Origin: Pseudopedobacter saltans DSM 12145
GTDB lineage: Bacteria > Bacteroidota > Bacteroidia > Sphingobacteriales > Sphingobacteriaceae
NCBI RefSeq assembly: GCF_000190735.1
Contig: NC_015177.1
Location: 310,001-374,000, forward strand
Direction: 5' to 3'
Length of the DNA stretch: 64,000 bases
Of the stretch, positions 1 through 8,806 are shown piece by piece (the stretch's first letter is position 1; each line of letters starts with the position of its first letter). Made by a program: the position numbers and the translations under genes. Below the pieces are notes generated by a model. It saw nothing but the letters and a program-made list of their open reading frames with translations. It was not told the origin of the DNA and made no database searches.

Positions 1-181
1 TTGTGAAAGCTTCACTTCTTTTTCCGTAAAGGTCTGTAGCTGCAAGATTTTCAGGCAAATCCGTTAACGACAAAATCTCGCTTTCATAGTTCTTTTCGGT
101 CAGTATTTTCTGATAATATTTGGAAACTTTTAACGTATTACTGTTGAGTCGGTTAGTTCCTGATACTATTAAAGTCTTCAT
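1..181 (-). CDS. NADPH-dependent FMN reductase family protein (N-terminal part)
   Basis: This gene is cut by the window edge, so only about 60 N-terminal residues are visible, starting from an ATG at 181. The protein begins MKTLIVSGTNR and continues with an SNT stretch. That is the flavodoxin-like opening strand and phosphate-binding loop of small NAD(P)H-dependent FMN/azo reductases, soluble enzymes that reduce flavin or quinones with NAD(P)H. It is divergent from parA, and the 153-bp gap must hold both promoters. A TAAATTTG that fits the Bacteroidota -7 motif TAnnTTTG lies at 225-232 on the plus strand. The catalytic and flavin-binding C-terminal part is outside the window, so the exact subfamily is open. 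Confidence 0.75.
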   Translation of the reverse strand, partial: MKTLIVSGTNRLNSNTLKVSKYYQKILTEKNYESEILSLTDLPENLAATDLYGKRSEAFT

Positions 182-334
182 TTATGTGTATAAATCGTAT
201 AAACCTGTTGAAATTGGTATTGTATAAATTTGTATCTTGTGCCCATCTGTAAATAGGGGTAGGATGCCCCGAAATTACGATTTTATATAATTGGGATTAC
301 AATAAAAACCGAAGAATATAGCTTTATTGTTTAG

Positions 335-1150
335 ATGAGTAAAATAATAGCAATTGCCAATCAGAAAGGCGGAGTAGGCAAAACTACTTCATCTATAAAT
401 TTAGCAGCTAGTTTGGCTGTTTTAGAATACAAAACTTTAATTGTTGATGCCGATCCTCAAGCCAATTCTACGTCAGGTATTGGGTTTGATCCAAGAACTA
501 TTAAAACCAGTATTTACGAATGTATTATTAATGATGTAGATCCAAGAGAGGCTATAAAGAAAACCGACACGCCAAATCTGGATTTATTGCCTGCACATAT
601 TGATTTAGTTGGTGCCGAGATCGAAATGATCAACCTTCATGAACGCGAATACAAAATGAAAGGCGTTTTGGAGAAAATAAAAAATGATTACGATTTCATC
701 ATTATAGATTGTTCGCCATCTTTAGGTTTGATTACGATTAACGCTTTAACAGCAGCAAATTCAGTTATTATTCCTGTACAATGTGAGTATTTTGCTTTGG
801 AAGGTCTTGGGAAGCTGTTAAACACTATCAAAATTGTACAAACAAGACTGAATCCTGAATTAGAGATAGAAGGGATTTTGTTAACGATGTACGATGTGCG
901 TTTAAGACTTTCTAATCAGGTTGTAGAGGAAGTGCGCTCGCATTTCGAAGACCTGGTTTTTGATACAATCATAGCAAGAAATACAAGATTAAGCGAAGCA
1001 CCAAGTTTCGGAATTTCTGTCATCATGCATGATGCAAATTCAAAGGGAGCTATCAACTACCTGAACTTAGCTCGCGAGATTATTCAGAAAAATAGTATGT
1101 CGAAAGACACAGTGGGATCTATTAAAGACGCAGAGGAGAATAAGAAATAA
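335..1150 (+). CDS. parA: ParA/Soj chromosome-partitioning ATPase
   Basis: This is a cytoplasmic deviant Walker-type ATPase that works with ParB to segregate replication origins. The 271-residue protein starts MSKIIAIANQKGGVGKTT, so the Walker A loop with its signature lysine lies at about residues 10-18. The Walker A' region (IIIDCSPSLG) and the typical switch region (PVQCEYFALEGL) follow. The length is normal for chromosomal Soj. The stop codon overlaps the parB start by one base (TAATG), which implies translational coupling. The downstream genes DUF5683, dapB and lepB continue on the same strand with almost no gaps, so this is probably the head of a five-gene operon. Confidence 0.97.
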   Translation: MSKIIAIANQKGGVGKTTSSINLAASLAVLEYKTLIVDADPQANSTSGIGFDPRTIKTSIYECIINDVDPREAIKKTDTPNLDLLPAHIDLVGAEIEMINLHEREYKMKGVLEKIKNDYDFIIIDCSPSLGLITINALTAANSVIIPVQCEYFALEGLGKLLNTIKIVQTRLNPELEIEGILLTMYDVRLRLSNQVVEEVRSHFEDLVFDTIIARNTRLSEAPSFGISVIMHDANSKGAINYLNLAREIIQKNSMSKDTVGSIKDAEENKK

Positions 1151-2070
1151 TGAGCAAAGACAGAAAATTTGGACTAGGAAAAGGCTTAGGTGCATTATTA
1201 AATGATACGCCGGAAGTACAGCGTAGTTCATATACGCAGCAACAGGTTACAGAAACTAATCCTGGCTCAGTTTCAGTGGGGTCTGTTAATAAAATTCTAA
1301 TCAATCAAATAGAAGTAAATCCTTATCAACCTCGTTTCGAGTTTGATGAAGAGGCATTACAGGAGTTGTCAGAGTCTATAAAATTACAAGGACTTATTCA
1401 GCCTATTACAGTTAGGAGAGTTGGAGATAACAGATATCAATTAATTTCTGGAGAGCGTAGGTTAAGAGCTACCAAAATGGCGGGAATAGAAGATATTCCG
1501 GCTTACGTTCGTACAGCCAATGACCAGCAAATGTTGGAAATGGCTTTAATTGAAAATATTCAGAGAGAAAACCTGAATGCAATAGAAGTTGCCTTGAGTT
1601 TCCAAAGAATGATTGATGAGTGTAGTTTGAAGCAGGAAGAACTTGGAGACAGGGTTTCTAAAAACAGATCTACAGTAACTAACTACCTTCGTTTGCTGAA
1701 ATTGCCTCCGGTAATTCAGGCATCTATCCGGGACAGCCAGCTATCTATGGGACATGCAAGAGCATTGATTAGCGTAGAGGATCCGGCAAATCAGTTATTT
1801 ATCTTTCAGGAAATTATAGATAAAGACCTTTCAGTTAGAAAAGTAGAAGAGCTAGTTCGGAATATCAAACAAAACGAACAGGTTAAGATAGAAAAAGGGA
1901 AGAAGGCAGAAGGTATTTCTTTTCAATATCAAAAGATTCAGGACGACCTTTCATCTAAATTCGCAACTAAAATCAAAATGAAAGTTGGAACTAATGGAAA
2001 AGGCGCTATTGAAATACCCTTTTTGTCAAATGACGATTTAAATAGAATTCTAGAGCTTCTAGATTGGTAG
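1150..2070 (+). CDS. parB: ParB/Spo0J family chromosome-partitioning protein
   Basis: ParB binds parS sites, spreads as a CTP-dependent clamp and stimulates ParA. The 306-residue protein opens with the usual KFGLGKGLGALL leader. It then shows the N-terminal ParB/Srx domain with the NPYQPR motif and the CTP-binding GERRLRA box, an ENIQREN segment, a central HTH region (residues about 150-200, with SKNRSTVTNYLRLLKLP and MGHARALI) and a short C-terminal dimerisation domain. It starts within the parA stop codon. A consensus parS-like palindrome was not noticed by eye in this window. Confidence 0.97.
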   Translation: MSKDRKFGLGKGLGALLNDTPEVQRSSYTQQQVTETNPGSVSVGSVNKILINQIEVNPYQPRFEFDEEALQELSESIKLQGLIQPITVRRVGDNRYQLISGERRLRATKMAGIEDIPAYVRTANDQQMLEMALIENIQRENLNAIEVALSFQRMIDECSLKQEELGDRVSKNRSTVTNYLRLLKLPPVIQASIRDSQLSMGHARALISVEDPANQLFIFQEIIDKDLSVRKVEELVRNIKQNEQVKIEKGKKAEGISFQYQKIQDDLSSKFATKIKMKVGTNGKGAIEIPFLSNDDLNRILELLDW

Positions 2071-2073
2071 CAG

Positions 2074-2694
2074 ATGATTAAGTATGCATTCTCTATTATT
2101 TTATTGCTGGGTCTTGTCTTAAATGTAAAAGGACAGGAGTTGGACTCGCTTTCTAAACAAATTATCAAGGAAGGAAGCGACGTTGGACCGGCCATAAAGG
2201 AAAGAGGTAATACACTTTTTAGAGATTCAAGTTCATTGCAATCTCCAAGAAAAGCTGTGTTGAGATCTGCTATAATACCGGGATGGGGGCAAATCAGAAA
2301 TAAAAAATGGTGGAAAGTACCCTTAGTTTATGGCGGTTATGTAGGAGTTGGTTTGTATTATGAGTTTAATCAACGCTATTATAAAGAATTTTTATCAGAA
2401 AGTCAGGCCAGAAAGCGAGGCGAATTTAAGTATGAAAAATACCAATTTGCTACAGATGAACAGATTTACAATACAAAAGATTTTTATCGAAGAAACAGAG
2501 ATTTGGCTATTATAGCCTTTTTTGCTTTTCACTCCTTACAAATGATAGATGCATATATAGATGCAAAATTGGCCACTTTTGATGTAAGTGATAATCTGTC
2601 TATAAATTTAAAACCTTCAATTTATACACCAATGTATGCGGGATCAGGTTTTCAGGCACCTGTTCCAATGCTTAAACTAAATATTAAATTATGA
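2074..2694 (+). CDS. DUF5683 domain protein, probable envelope protein
   Basis: A 206-residue protein with an N-terminal signal peptide (MIKYAFSIILLLGLVLNVKG, probable cleavage near residue 20). It carries the DUF5683 core, including a SAIIPGWGQIRNKKWWK segment followed by hydrophobic stretches. The family is typical of Bacteroidota and often sits between parB and dapB. Its function is unknown. Envelope location is inferred from the signal sequence and the hydrophobic core. It starts 3 bases after parB ends and its stop overlaps the dapB ATG (ATGA), so it is translationally linked to both neighbours. Confidence 0.85.
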   Translation: MIKYAFSIILLLGLVLNVKGQELDSLSKQIIKEGSDVGPAIKERGNTLFRDSSSLQSPRKAVLRSAIIPGWGQIRNKKWWKVPLVYGGYVGVGLYYEFNQRYYKEFLSESQARKRGEFKYEKYQFATDEQIYNTKDFYRRNRDLAIIAFFAFHSLQMIDAYIDAKLATFDVSDNLSINLKPSIYTPMYAGSGFQAPVPMLKLNIKL

Positions 2695-3440
2695 AAATAG
2701 CGTTACTCGGTTACGGAAAAATGGGGAAAATGATCGAAGGCATTGCCCTGGATCGTAATCATGAAATTGTATTAAAAATAGACGAAAACAATACACACGA
2801 ATTAACGATAGAAAATCTGCGAAAAGCCGATGTAGCTATCGAATTTAGTACTCCTCATACTGTTTTAGATAATATCTATAAATGTATCGAATCGAAGACA
2901 CCGCTGGTAGTTGGAACAACAGGATGGTACGGACATTTACAACAGGTAAAAGATGCCTGTGTAGAAGCTAACTCATCGGTAATGTATGGTTCTAATTTTA
3001 GCGTAGGTGTAAATATATTCTTCCAGATCAGTAAGATGGCGGCGAAAATGATGAATAATTTTTCCGACCAATATGATGTTTGTATGGAAGAAATTCATCA
3101 TATTCACAAACTGGATTCTCCAAGTGGTACAGCAATAACTATTGCAGAAGATATTTTAGAAGAGTTTAAAGAGAAAAGGCAATGGGTAGATGTTAACGCA
3201 GAAAATTCTGATGATGTAACATTGCATAAGCCAGAGAATCTAATTATAAATTCTTTCAGAGAGGGAGAGGTTCCGGGAACACATGTTGTTCTTTATGATT
3301 CTGATGTAGATAGAATCGAATTGAAGCATGTGGCACATGGTCGTCAGGGATTTGCATTGGGCGCAGTTTTAGCTGCCGAATGGCTGCCTGGCAAAGCTGG
3401 GTTCTACTCGGTGAAAGAAATGTACGATTTCAAGGTTTAA
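2691..3440 (+). CDS. dapB: 4-hydroxy-tetrahydrodipicolinate reductase DapB
   Basis: DapB reduces the dihydrodipicolinate-pathway intermediate with NAD(P)H, a step of the diaminopimelate/lysine route that feeds peptidoglycan. The 249-residue protein shows the N-terminal Rossmann start (MKIALLGYGKMGKMIE), the nucleotide-contacting EFSTPHTV and VVGTTGWYG segments, and the catalytic and substrate motif EIHHIHKLDSPSGTA with its histidines and lysine. HGRQGFALGA lies near the C-terminus. The length is slightly short compared with E. coli DapB but normal for Bacteroidota. It overlaps the upstream DUF5683 gene by 4 bases and is followed 12 bases later by lepB. Confidence 0.96.
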   Translation: MKIALLGYGKMGKMIEGIALDRNHEIVLKIDENNTHELTIENLRKADVAIEFSTPHTVLDNIYKCIESKTPLVVGTTGWYGHLQQVKDACVEANSSVMYGSNFSVGVNIFFQISKMAAKMMNNFSDQYDVCMEEIHHIHKLDSPSGTAITIAEDILEEFKEKRQWVDVNAENSDDVTLHKPENLIINSFREGEVPGTHVVLYDSDVDRIELKHVAHGRQGFALGAVLAAEWLPGKAGFYSVKEMYDFKV

Positions 3441-3452
3441 CATACGAAGCTA

Positions 3453-4565
3453 ATGAGTTTAAAATTTTGGCAAAAAGGCGATAAAAACAATAAAGCCAAA
3501 AAGAAAAAAAGTGCCGGAAGAGAATGGTTGGATGCAATCATTTTTGCCGTTATCGCCGCGACAATTATCCGAGGTTTATTTATAGAAGCTTATACAATCC
3601 CAACAGGATCAATGGAAAGATCATTGTTAGTTGGTGATTTCTTATTTGTGAGTAAGATTAATTACGGTGCCCGTACACCAATTACTCCAATTTCATTTCC
3701 TTTTGCACATCATACGATGCCAATTACCGGGACAAAAGCATATTGGGATGGCTGGCAATTACCTTATTACAGATTGCCAGGATTGCAAAAAGTGAAGAGG
3801 AATGATGTCGTGGTATTCAACTATCCCATGGATGCCGACGAACCTCTTAACAGACCTATAGATAAAAGGGAAAACTATATAAAAAGATGTCTAGCTATAG
3901 GTGGCGATACTTTGGTTATCAATGACGGAGTTGTATCTGTTAATGGAAAAGTAGCAGACATGCCAGAGAAAAGCCAGACAGAATATTATGTGAAAACGAA
4001 CGGAGTAGATTTTAATCCAATTGCAATGTCAGATTTGGATGTTGATCTTATACAAAGACCAAGCAGAGATGTTTATGTTTTTGCAATGCCTCATTCAGAA
4101 GTAGACAAAATTAAAGCTTTTTCTAATGTAGAAGCAGTTAAGGAAATCTACAGTGAAAAGGGAGAGTATAGAGATGAAATTTTTCCACATGATCCCAGAC
4201 ATCCATGGAATCAGGATAACTACGGACCTATCATTATCCCTGCACAGGGTTGGACTGTAAAATTAGATTCTAATAATTTCTCTATTTATGAAAGAGCAAT
4301 TAGAATCTACGAAAATAATAAGCTGGAAGAGAAAGATGGTAAATATTATATTAACGATAAACAGGCTGACTCTTATACCTTCAAACAAAATTATTATTGG
4401 ATGATGGGAGACAATCGCCATAATTCAGCAGATTCTAGATATTGGGGTTTTGTGCCAGAAGATCATATCGTTGGTAAAGCTTTATTTATATGGATGAGCT
4501 GGAATGATCAGGGGTCTTTCCTTTCCAAAATCAGATGGAACCGATTATTTAGAGGAATACATTAA
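3453..4565 (+). CDS. lepB: Signal peptidase I (housekeeping copy)
   Basis: This inner-membrane serine protease removes signal peptides of secreted proteins. It is 370 residues long. One N-terminal transmembrane helix lies at about residues 27-43, after a lysine-rich cytoplasmic start. Box B (PTGSMERS) places the catalytic serine at 53, and box D (YIKRCLAIGGD) places the catalytic lysine at 144. Box E (MGDNRHNSADSRYWG) lies near the C-terminus. A long insert of about 120 residues between boxes D and E is typical of Bacteroidota LepB. It ends the parA operon and is followed directly by a strong terminator. A second, shorter paralogue lies at 41949-42761. Confidence 0.96.
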   Translation: MSLKFWQKGDKNNKAKKKKSAGREWLDAIIFAVIAATIIRGLFIEAYTIPTGSMERSLLVGDFLFVSKINYGARTPITPISFPFAHHTMPITGTKAYWDGWQLPYYRLPGLQKVKRNDVVVFNYPMDADEPLNRPIDKRENYIKRCLAIGGDTLVINDGVVSVNGKVADMPEKSQTEYYVKTNGVDFNPIAMSDLDVDLIQRPSRDVYVFAMPHSEVDKIKAFSNVEAVKEIYSEKGEYRDEIFPHDPRHPWNQDNYGPIIIPAQGWTVKLDSNNFSIYERAIRIYENNKLEEKDGKYYINDKQADSYTFKQNYYWMMGDNRHNSADSRYWGFVPEDHIVGKALFIWMSWNDQGSFLSKIRWNRLFRGIH

Positions 4566-4570
4566 AAACA

Positions 4571-4606
4571 AAAAAGGAAACTAATCTTAGTTTCCTTTTT
4601 TGTTTT
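4571..4606 (+). terminator. Rho-independent terminator after lepB
   Basis: A perfect 14-bp stem (4571-4584 with 4587-4600) closes on a 2-base loop, and a T-rich run follows. It lies 6 bases after the lepB stop and ends the parA-lepB operon. Its A-rich left arm may also help stop the convergent Ldh transcript. Confidence 0.9.
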
Positions 4607-4752
4607 TAATAATCTTTCGTCCCATAAGAAATCTTCAATTTCTGATATCTTAACCTTTTTATTGTAATAGGAGTGATTGAAGATATATCGGTTAGAAATA
4701 AGATGTAGGTCGTTTCAACTTCTGTTAAGATACAAATACCGGGAAAAGTTAA

Positions 4753-5841
4753 TTAATTCAATTTCTCAATACCAAACTTCTCTGCAACCTCATTCAAATC
4801 ATTTACGACTACGTCTATCAAAGGAATTCCGTTTTTTCTTCTTTCTATTTCCGCTTCATATTCCGGTTCTCCGGGAATAACAACACGTTGATCGGGATTT
4901 ATTGGAGTAGCCTGTTTAAAGCGGTCTATCCAATTATCCATATGTGATTTGAATTCATCTACTGGTCTAAAGCCATCTACTCGCATAGCACCTAAAAAGT
5001 GTCCTAAACCTTGTCCGGGCTGATCTGGCAGAGGATTAATAAAAGCAACAAAAGGCGGAGCCCACGGCCCGTAGCTTGCACCAGATAAAACAGCAGATAA
5101 AATATCTACCGTTGCACTTAAACCAAAACCTTTATGACTGCCATGTTCCCGGTCCGAACCTAAAGGAAGTAAGGAGCCACCTTCTTTCAATCCATGAGGA
5201 TTGGTTGTAGTATTTCCATTTTTATCCTGAATCCATCCGGTAGGGACATCCGTACCTTTCCTTTGTGCAATTTCCAGTTTACCATTTGCTGCGGTAGAAG
5301 TAGCCATATCCGTTATAAATGGAGGATATTTTCCTGCAGGGAAGGCATAACAAATAGGGTTTGTCCCCAGCATTCTTTCGGTCGAAAAGGTTGGAGCTAC
5401 CAATGGACTGGCATTGGTTACTGCAAAACCAATCATATCTTGTTCCACAGCCATTAAAGCATGATAACCTGCTATCCCAAAATGGTTGGAGTTTTTAATA
5501 GCTATCCAGCCCGAACCAGCATTTTTTGCTTTTTCAATGGCAATTTTCATAGCGAAAGGAGCCACTACCAAACCTAAACCTGCATCTCCGTCTATTGTAG
5601 CAGTAGATGGTGTCTCATGCACTATTTTAATATCAGGCTTGGCATTTACCCGTCCTTTTTCCCAAAGTCGCACATAGCCCGTTAATCTGGCAACACCATG
5701 AGAATCTATACCTCTTAAATCGGCTTTTAAAAGAACATCAGCAGCTAAAGTTGAATGTTTGTCGGAGCAGCCCATACTTCTGAAAACATTTTCTGTGAAG
5801 TCTCGCAGGGCGCTCTCTTTTATGATATAATATTCATTCAT
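4753..5841 (-). CDS. Ldh family (malate/L-lactate/ureidoglycolate-type) dehydrogenase
   Basis: A 362-residue NAD(P)-dependent oxidoreductase of the Ldh_2 family, unrelated to classical Rossmann lactate dehydrogenases. Recognised motifs are ADLRGIDSHGVARL (residues about 40-55, with the conserved histidine), SNHFGIAGYHA, GTNPICYAFPA and the SHKGFGLSATVDILSAVLSG block near residue 240. Substrates in this family include malate, L-lactate, 2-oxoacids, sulfolactate and ureidoglycolate, and the sequence does not decide between them. The start overlaps the stop of bshC by one base, so the two genes are transcribed together, although no link to bacillithiol is known. Confidence 0.88.
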   Translation of the reverse strand: MNEYYIIKESALRDFTENVFRSMGCSDKHSTLAADVLLKADLRGIDSHGVARLTGYVRLWEKGRVNAKPDIKIVHETPSTATIDGDAGLGLVVAPFAMKIAIEKAKNAGSGWIAIKNSNHFGIAGYHALMAVEQDMIGFAVTNASPLVAPTFSTERMLGTNPICYAFPAGKYPPFITDMATSTAANGKLEIAQRKGTDVPTGWIQDKNGNTTTNPHGLKEGGSLLPLGSDREHGSHKGFGLSATVDILSAVLSGASYGPWAPPFVAFINPLPDQPGQGLGHFLGAMRVDGFRPVDEFKSHMDNWIDRFKQATPINPDQRVVIPGEPEYEAEIERRKNGIPLIDVVVNDLNEVAEKFGIEKLN

Positions 5842-7421
5842 TAGGAAAGAATTGTGTACTTAAAATCTAAAGGATGTAAGTTTTTAAGAAGCGAAGGAAT
5901 AAAGTCCTCGCCGTATTTTACGTAGAACATTCCAAAATTCTCTTTACGTTCCTGTAAAGTTCCTCCTGGAAATAATTCGTCTTTTATGTTTTCTATATTT
6001 TGTAAAGCTTCCGAGTGATTTTTCTTTTCGGCTTTTAAGAGTTTCTTTTCTAAACTGCGCATTGCTTTATGCAGGCGAATTTTTATAGCTTCGGTACTTG
6101 GAGCAAGAGTAGGATCTATTTTATGAGCCCTCAGCTTGAGTTTTTCAAAGATACAGTCAATTTCCCGCCACTCATTATCAATGCTTAAATCATGTTCTGT
6201 GGTCCTCAAAACCCATTTGTTTTTTAACTCTTCCTTATTTTTGAAAATATCACGATAGGAAAACCCTAAACGCTCCAGTTTGTCGTCAATTTTAGGATTA
6301 GCTATCGAGGCGCAATTCCTCAATATTAAAATAGGAAAGTCGATATGATAATGATTAAAATTTGACTTTAATTGCAGCCAGTAAACCAGTTCCGCCGGTC
6401 CGCCAATATATGCAAGATTAGGAAGTATAACTTCCTGATATAGCGGGCGCATTACAACGTTAGGACTAAACCTTTCGGGATGACTTGCAATTTCCTCTTT
6501 AAGCTCAGTTTCAGAAAATGAAATGTCAGAATGTAATATATTGTATTTTCCATTCTCGAAGACAATACGTTCTCTTAAGTTATCCAACATATAAAAGAAG
6601 TTGATTTCTCTGGCATTTACCTGTGGCGATACTCCAGCTTTGATCAATTCTTCATTCGTATGATTGATATTTTTGAAACTATTTTCAGATATGATGTCTT
6701 CTGCAATAATGGTAGAAAATAATGATTTTAATGCAGGTTCATCAGCATCTAAAATAACCAGCCCATACTTTCCAAAAAGGGAATTTACAAGATGTCTGGT
6801 TGCTTTTGATAGGTTTTCTTCTTTATAGGCAGTTTCGACAAGTTCTCCTAATTCCTGCGCATTTTCCGATATACCCAGAACGCTGATGTATTCTTCAATT
6901 GTTTTTTTTATTCCTTCGGTAGATATTCTGCCTGTAGCACCGTTCGTTTCTATTGGCCAGGCAACCTTTTTAGAATTGATGAATGTATGGTTAATTTCAT
7001 CAAAATCATGATCTTCGGTAGCCATCCAGTAAACGGGGACAAAATCTTTTTCGGGGAATCTTTTCTTTAGATCATTACACAGATTGATTGTGGAAACAAT
7101 TTTGAAAAGAAAATATAGTGGCCCCGTAAATAAATTCAGCTGATGACCAGTAGTAACAGTAAAACAGTTTTCGTTTTTTAGAAGAGTAATATTTTCTGCC
7201 AGTTGCTGGGAAATATTTAACCCTTCATATTGTTTTGTAAGTATTTCGCTTAAAAGCTTTCTGTTAGTAGTAATCTTTTTAGAAGATAGAATTTTTTCGA
7301 AGCCTTCGAGTGTAGCGTTTTGATTATAAAATGGTTTTAGGGATGTGTCTTTGTCCAGATACCTTATTACTGCTGGAGAAAAGGAGCCGGTTTCTTTATA
7401 ATCAATATATTGTGCTTTCAT
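5841..7421 (-). CDS. bshC: Bacillithiol biosynthesis cysteine-adding enzyme BshC
   Basis: BshC joins cysteine to glucosaminyl-malate in the last step of bacillithiol synthesis, the low-molecular-weight thiol used by Firmicutes and many Bacteroidota. The 526-residue length matches the family. Visible family segments are VTTGHQLNLFTGPLYFLFKI (residues about 90-110, the nucleotide-like site with its histidine), PVYWMATEDHDFDEINH, and YIGGPAELVYWLQLK near residue 340. A C-terminal coiled coil (KAMRSLEKKLLKAEKK) is also typical. The bshA and bshB genes are not in this window. The downstream gene is the Ldh-type dehydrogenase, with a one-base overlap. Confidence 0.93.
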   Translation of the reverse strand: MKAQYIDYKETGSFSPAVIRYLDKDTSLKPFYNQNATLEGFEKILSSKKITTNRKLLSEILTKQYEGLNISQQLAENITLLKNENCFTVTTGHQLNLFTGPLYFLFKIVSTINLCNDLKKRFPEKDFVPVYWMATEDHDFDEINHTFINSKKVAWPIETNGATGRISTEGIKKTIEEYISVLGISENAQELGELVETAYKEENLSKATRHLVNSLFGKYGLVILDADEPALKSLFSTIIAEDIISENSFKNINHTNEELIKAGVSPQVNAREINFFYMLDNLRERIVFENGKYNILHSDISFSETELKEEIASHPERFSPNVVMRPLYQEVILPNLAYIGGPAELVYWLQLKSNFNHYHIDFPILILRNCASIANPKIDDKLERLGFSYRDIFKNKEELKNKWVLRTTEHDLSIDNEWREIDCIFEKLKLRAHKIDPTLAPSTEAIKIRLHKAMRSLEKKLLKAEKKNHSEALQNIENIKDELFPGGTLQERKENFGMFYVKYGEDFIPSLLKNLHPLDFKYTILS

Positions 7422-7445
7422 AAAACCACGAAATTATAGAAATAG

Positions 7446-7475
7446 AAATAAACTCATCAATTGATGAGTTTATTT
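7446..7475 (-). terminator. 30-nt perfect palindrome at the rimO stop
   Basis: A perfect 30-base palindrome that includes the rimO stop codon, followed on the minus strand by a moderately T-rich stretch. It probably reduces transcription from rimO into bshC. The T run is weak, so it may be leaky or may act as an mRNA 3' stabiliser. Confidence 0.6.
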
Positions 7476-8804
7476 TACAATTCTTCCATAAAGATCGAAA
7501 TCTTCTGCTCGGTCTATTTTTATATTTACAAAAGAGCCTACAGTGGCATAATCTGTACTGGCGTTTAAAAGGACCTCGTTATCAACCTCCGGAGAGTCAA
7601 ATTCAGTTCGTCCAATAAAGTAATCGCCTTCTTTTTTGTCGATAAGTACTTTATAAGTATTTCCTACTTTTTCCTGATTCAGGTCGAAAGAAATACCCTG
7701 TTGGATATCCATAATCTCCTCTACACGTTGTTCTTTTACTTCTTGAGGAATATTATCTTCTAAATCGAATGCCTGTGTTTTTTCCTCGTGAGAATAAGTA
7801 AAACATCCTAATCTGTCGAAACGGGTTTCTTCCACCCATTCTTTCATTTCTTCGAAATCCCTTTCGGTTTCCCCAGGATATCCACAAATTAAAGTGGTAC
7901 GCATGGCAATATTTGGCACCTTATCCCTAATCTGATTTACCAGATCGATGGTCTTTTGTTTAGTCGTACCTCTGCGCATAGATTTCAGCATATTGTCCGA
8001 AATGTGTTGCAAAGGCATGTCTAAATATTTACAGATGTTATCTCTTTCATTCATGACATCCAGGATTTCCATCGGGAAACCAGATGGATAAGCATACTGA
8101 AGTCTGATCCATTCAATGCCATCGACATCTGAAAGGTTTCTTAAAAGATCTGCTAACTTTCTTTCGTTATATAAATCCAGCCCGTAATAAGTCAAATCCT
8201 GTGCAATCAGAACCAATTCTTTGGTTCCGTTCTTAGCGAGATTTTTGGCGTTTTTCACCAACTCTTCAATAGGGAAGGAAACATGTTTGCCTCTCATAAG
8301 AGGAATAGCACAGAAAGAACAAGGGCGATTACAGCCCTCGGCAATTTTGAAGTAAGCGAAGTGTGACGGTGTAGTCAACAAACGCTCACCTAAAAGTTCA
8401 TATTTGTAGTTGGCACCAACAGCGTGTAAAAGATTTTGCAAATCGTTTGTACCAAACCATGCATCAACATTCTGAATTTCGGCAGAAAGTTCCGGTGTAT
8501 ATCTTTGAGAAAGACATCCAGTAACAATAACTTTTCCAACCTTTCCCTGATCTTTCAGGTCACTGTATTGCAAAATAGTGTCTATAGACTCCTGTTTCGC
8601 ATTATCAATAAAGCCGCAAGTATTAATAACTACTATATCATTTTCGCGAACATTATTCGCTTCGTGAACCACATCAATATGATTGCCTTTCAACTGGCCC
8701 ATCAATATTTCAGAATCATAGGTGTTTTTAGAACATCCAAGCGTTACGACATTCACACGTGGCTGAACTTCAGGCTCAACCTTATTCTTTTTTCTAACTT
8801 CCAT
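7470..8804 (-). CDS. rimO: Ribosomal protein uS12 methylthiotransferase RimO
   Basis: A radical-SAM enzyme that adds a methylthio group to an aspartate of ribosomal protein uS12. The 444-residue protein has the N-terminal MTTase domain with its cluster-binding cysteines (NVVTLGCSKNTYDSE, INTCGFIDNAKQES and VTGCLSQRY). The radical-SAM motif is EGCNRPCSFCAIPLMRG, and a C-terminal TRAM-like domain ends in EDFDLYGRIVK. The methionine 8 residues before the PRVNVV block is not the only possible start, but the ATG at 8804 sits 2 bases after the ftsY stop and fits coupling. It is co-directional with ftsY. Confidence 0.95.
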   Translation of the reverse strand: MEVRKKNKVEPEVQPRVNVVTLGCSKNTYDSEILMGQLKGNHIDVVHEANNVRENDIVVINTCGFIDNAKQESIDTILQYSDLKDQGKVGKVIVTGCLSQRYTPELSAEIQNVDAWFGTNDLQNLLHAVGANYKYELLGERLLTTPSHFAYFKIAEGCNRPCSFCAIPLMRGKHVSFPIEELVKNAKNLAKNGTKELVLIAQDLTYYGLDLYNERKLADLLRNLSDVDGIEWIRLQYAYPSGFPMEILDVMNERDNICKYLDMPLQHISDNMLKSMRRGTTKQKTIDLVNQIRDKVPNIAMRTTLICGYPGETERDFEEMKEWVEETRFDRLGCFTYSHEEKTQAFDLEDNIPQEVKEQRVEEIMDIQQGISFDLNQEKVGNTYKVLIDKKEGDYFIGRTEFDSPEVDNEVLLNASTDYATVGSFVNIKIDRAEDFDLYGRIVK

Positions 8805-8806
8805 GA

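Noticed and set aside
1150-2070. parS site search near parAB
   Set aside because: No palindrome of the parS kind was noticed. Absence by eye is not proof, so no site was listed.
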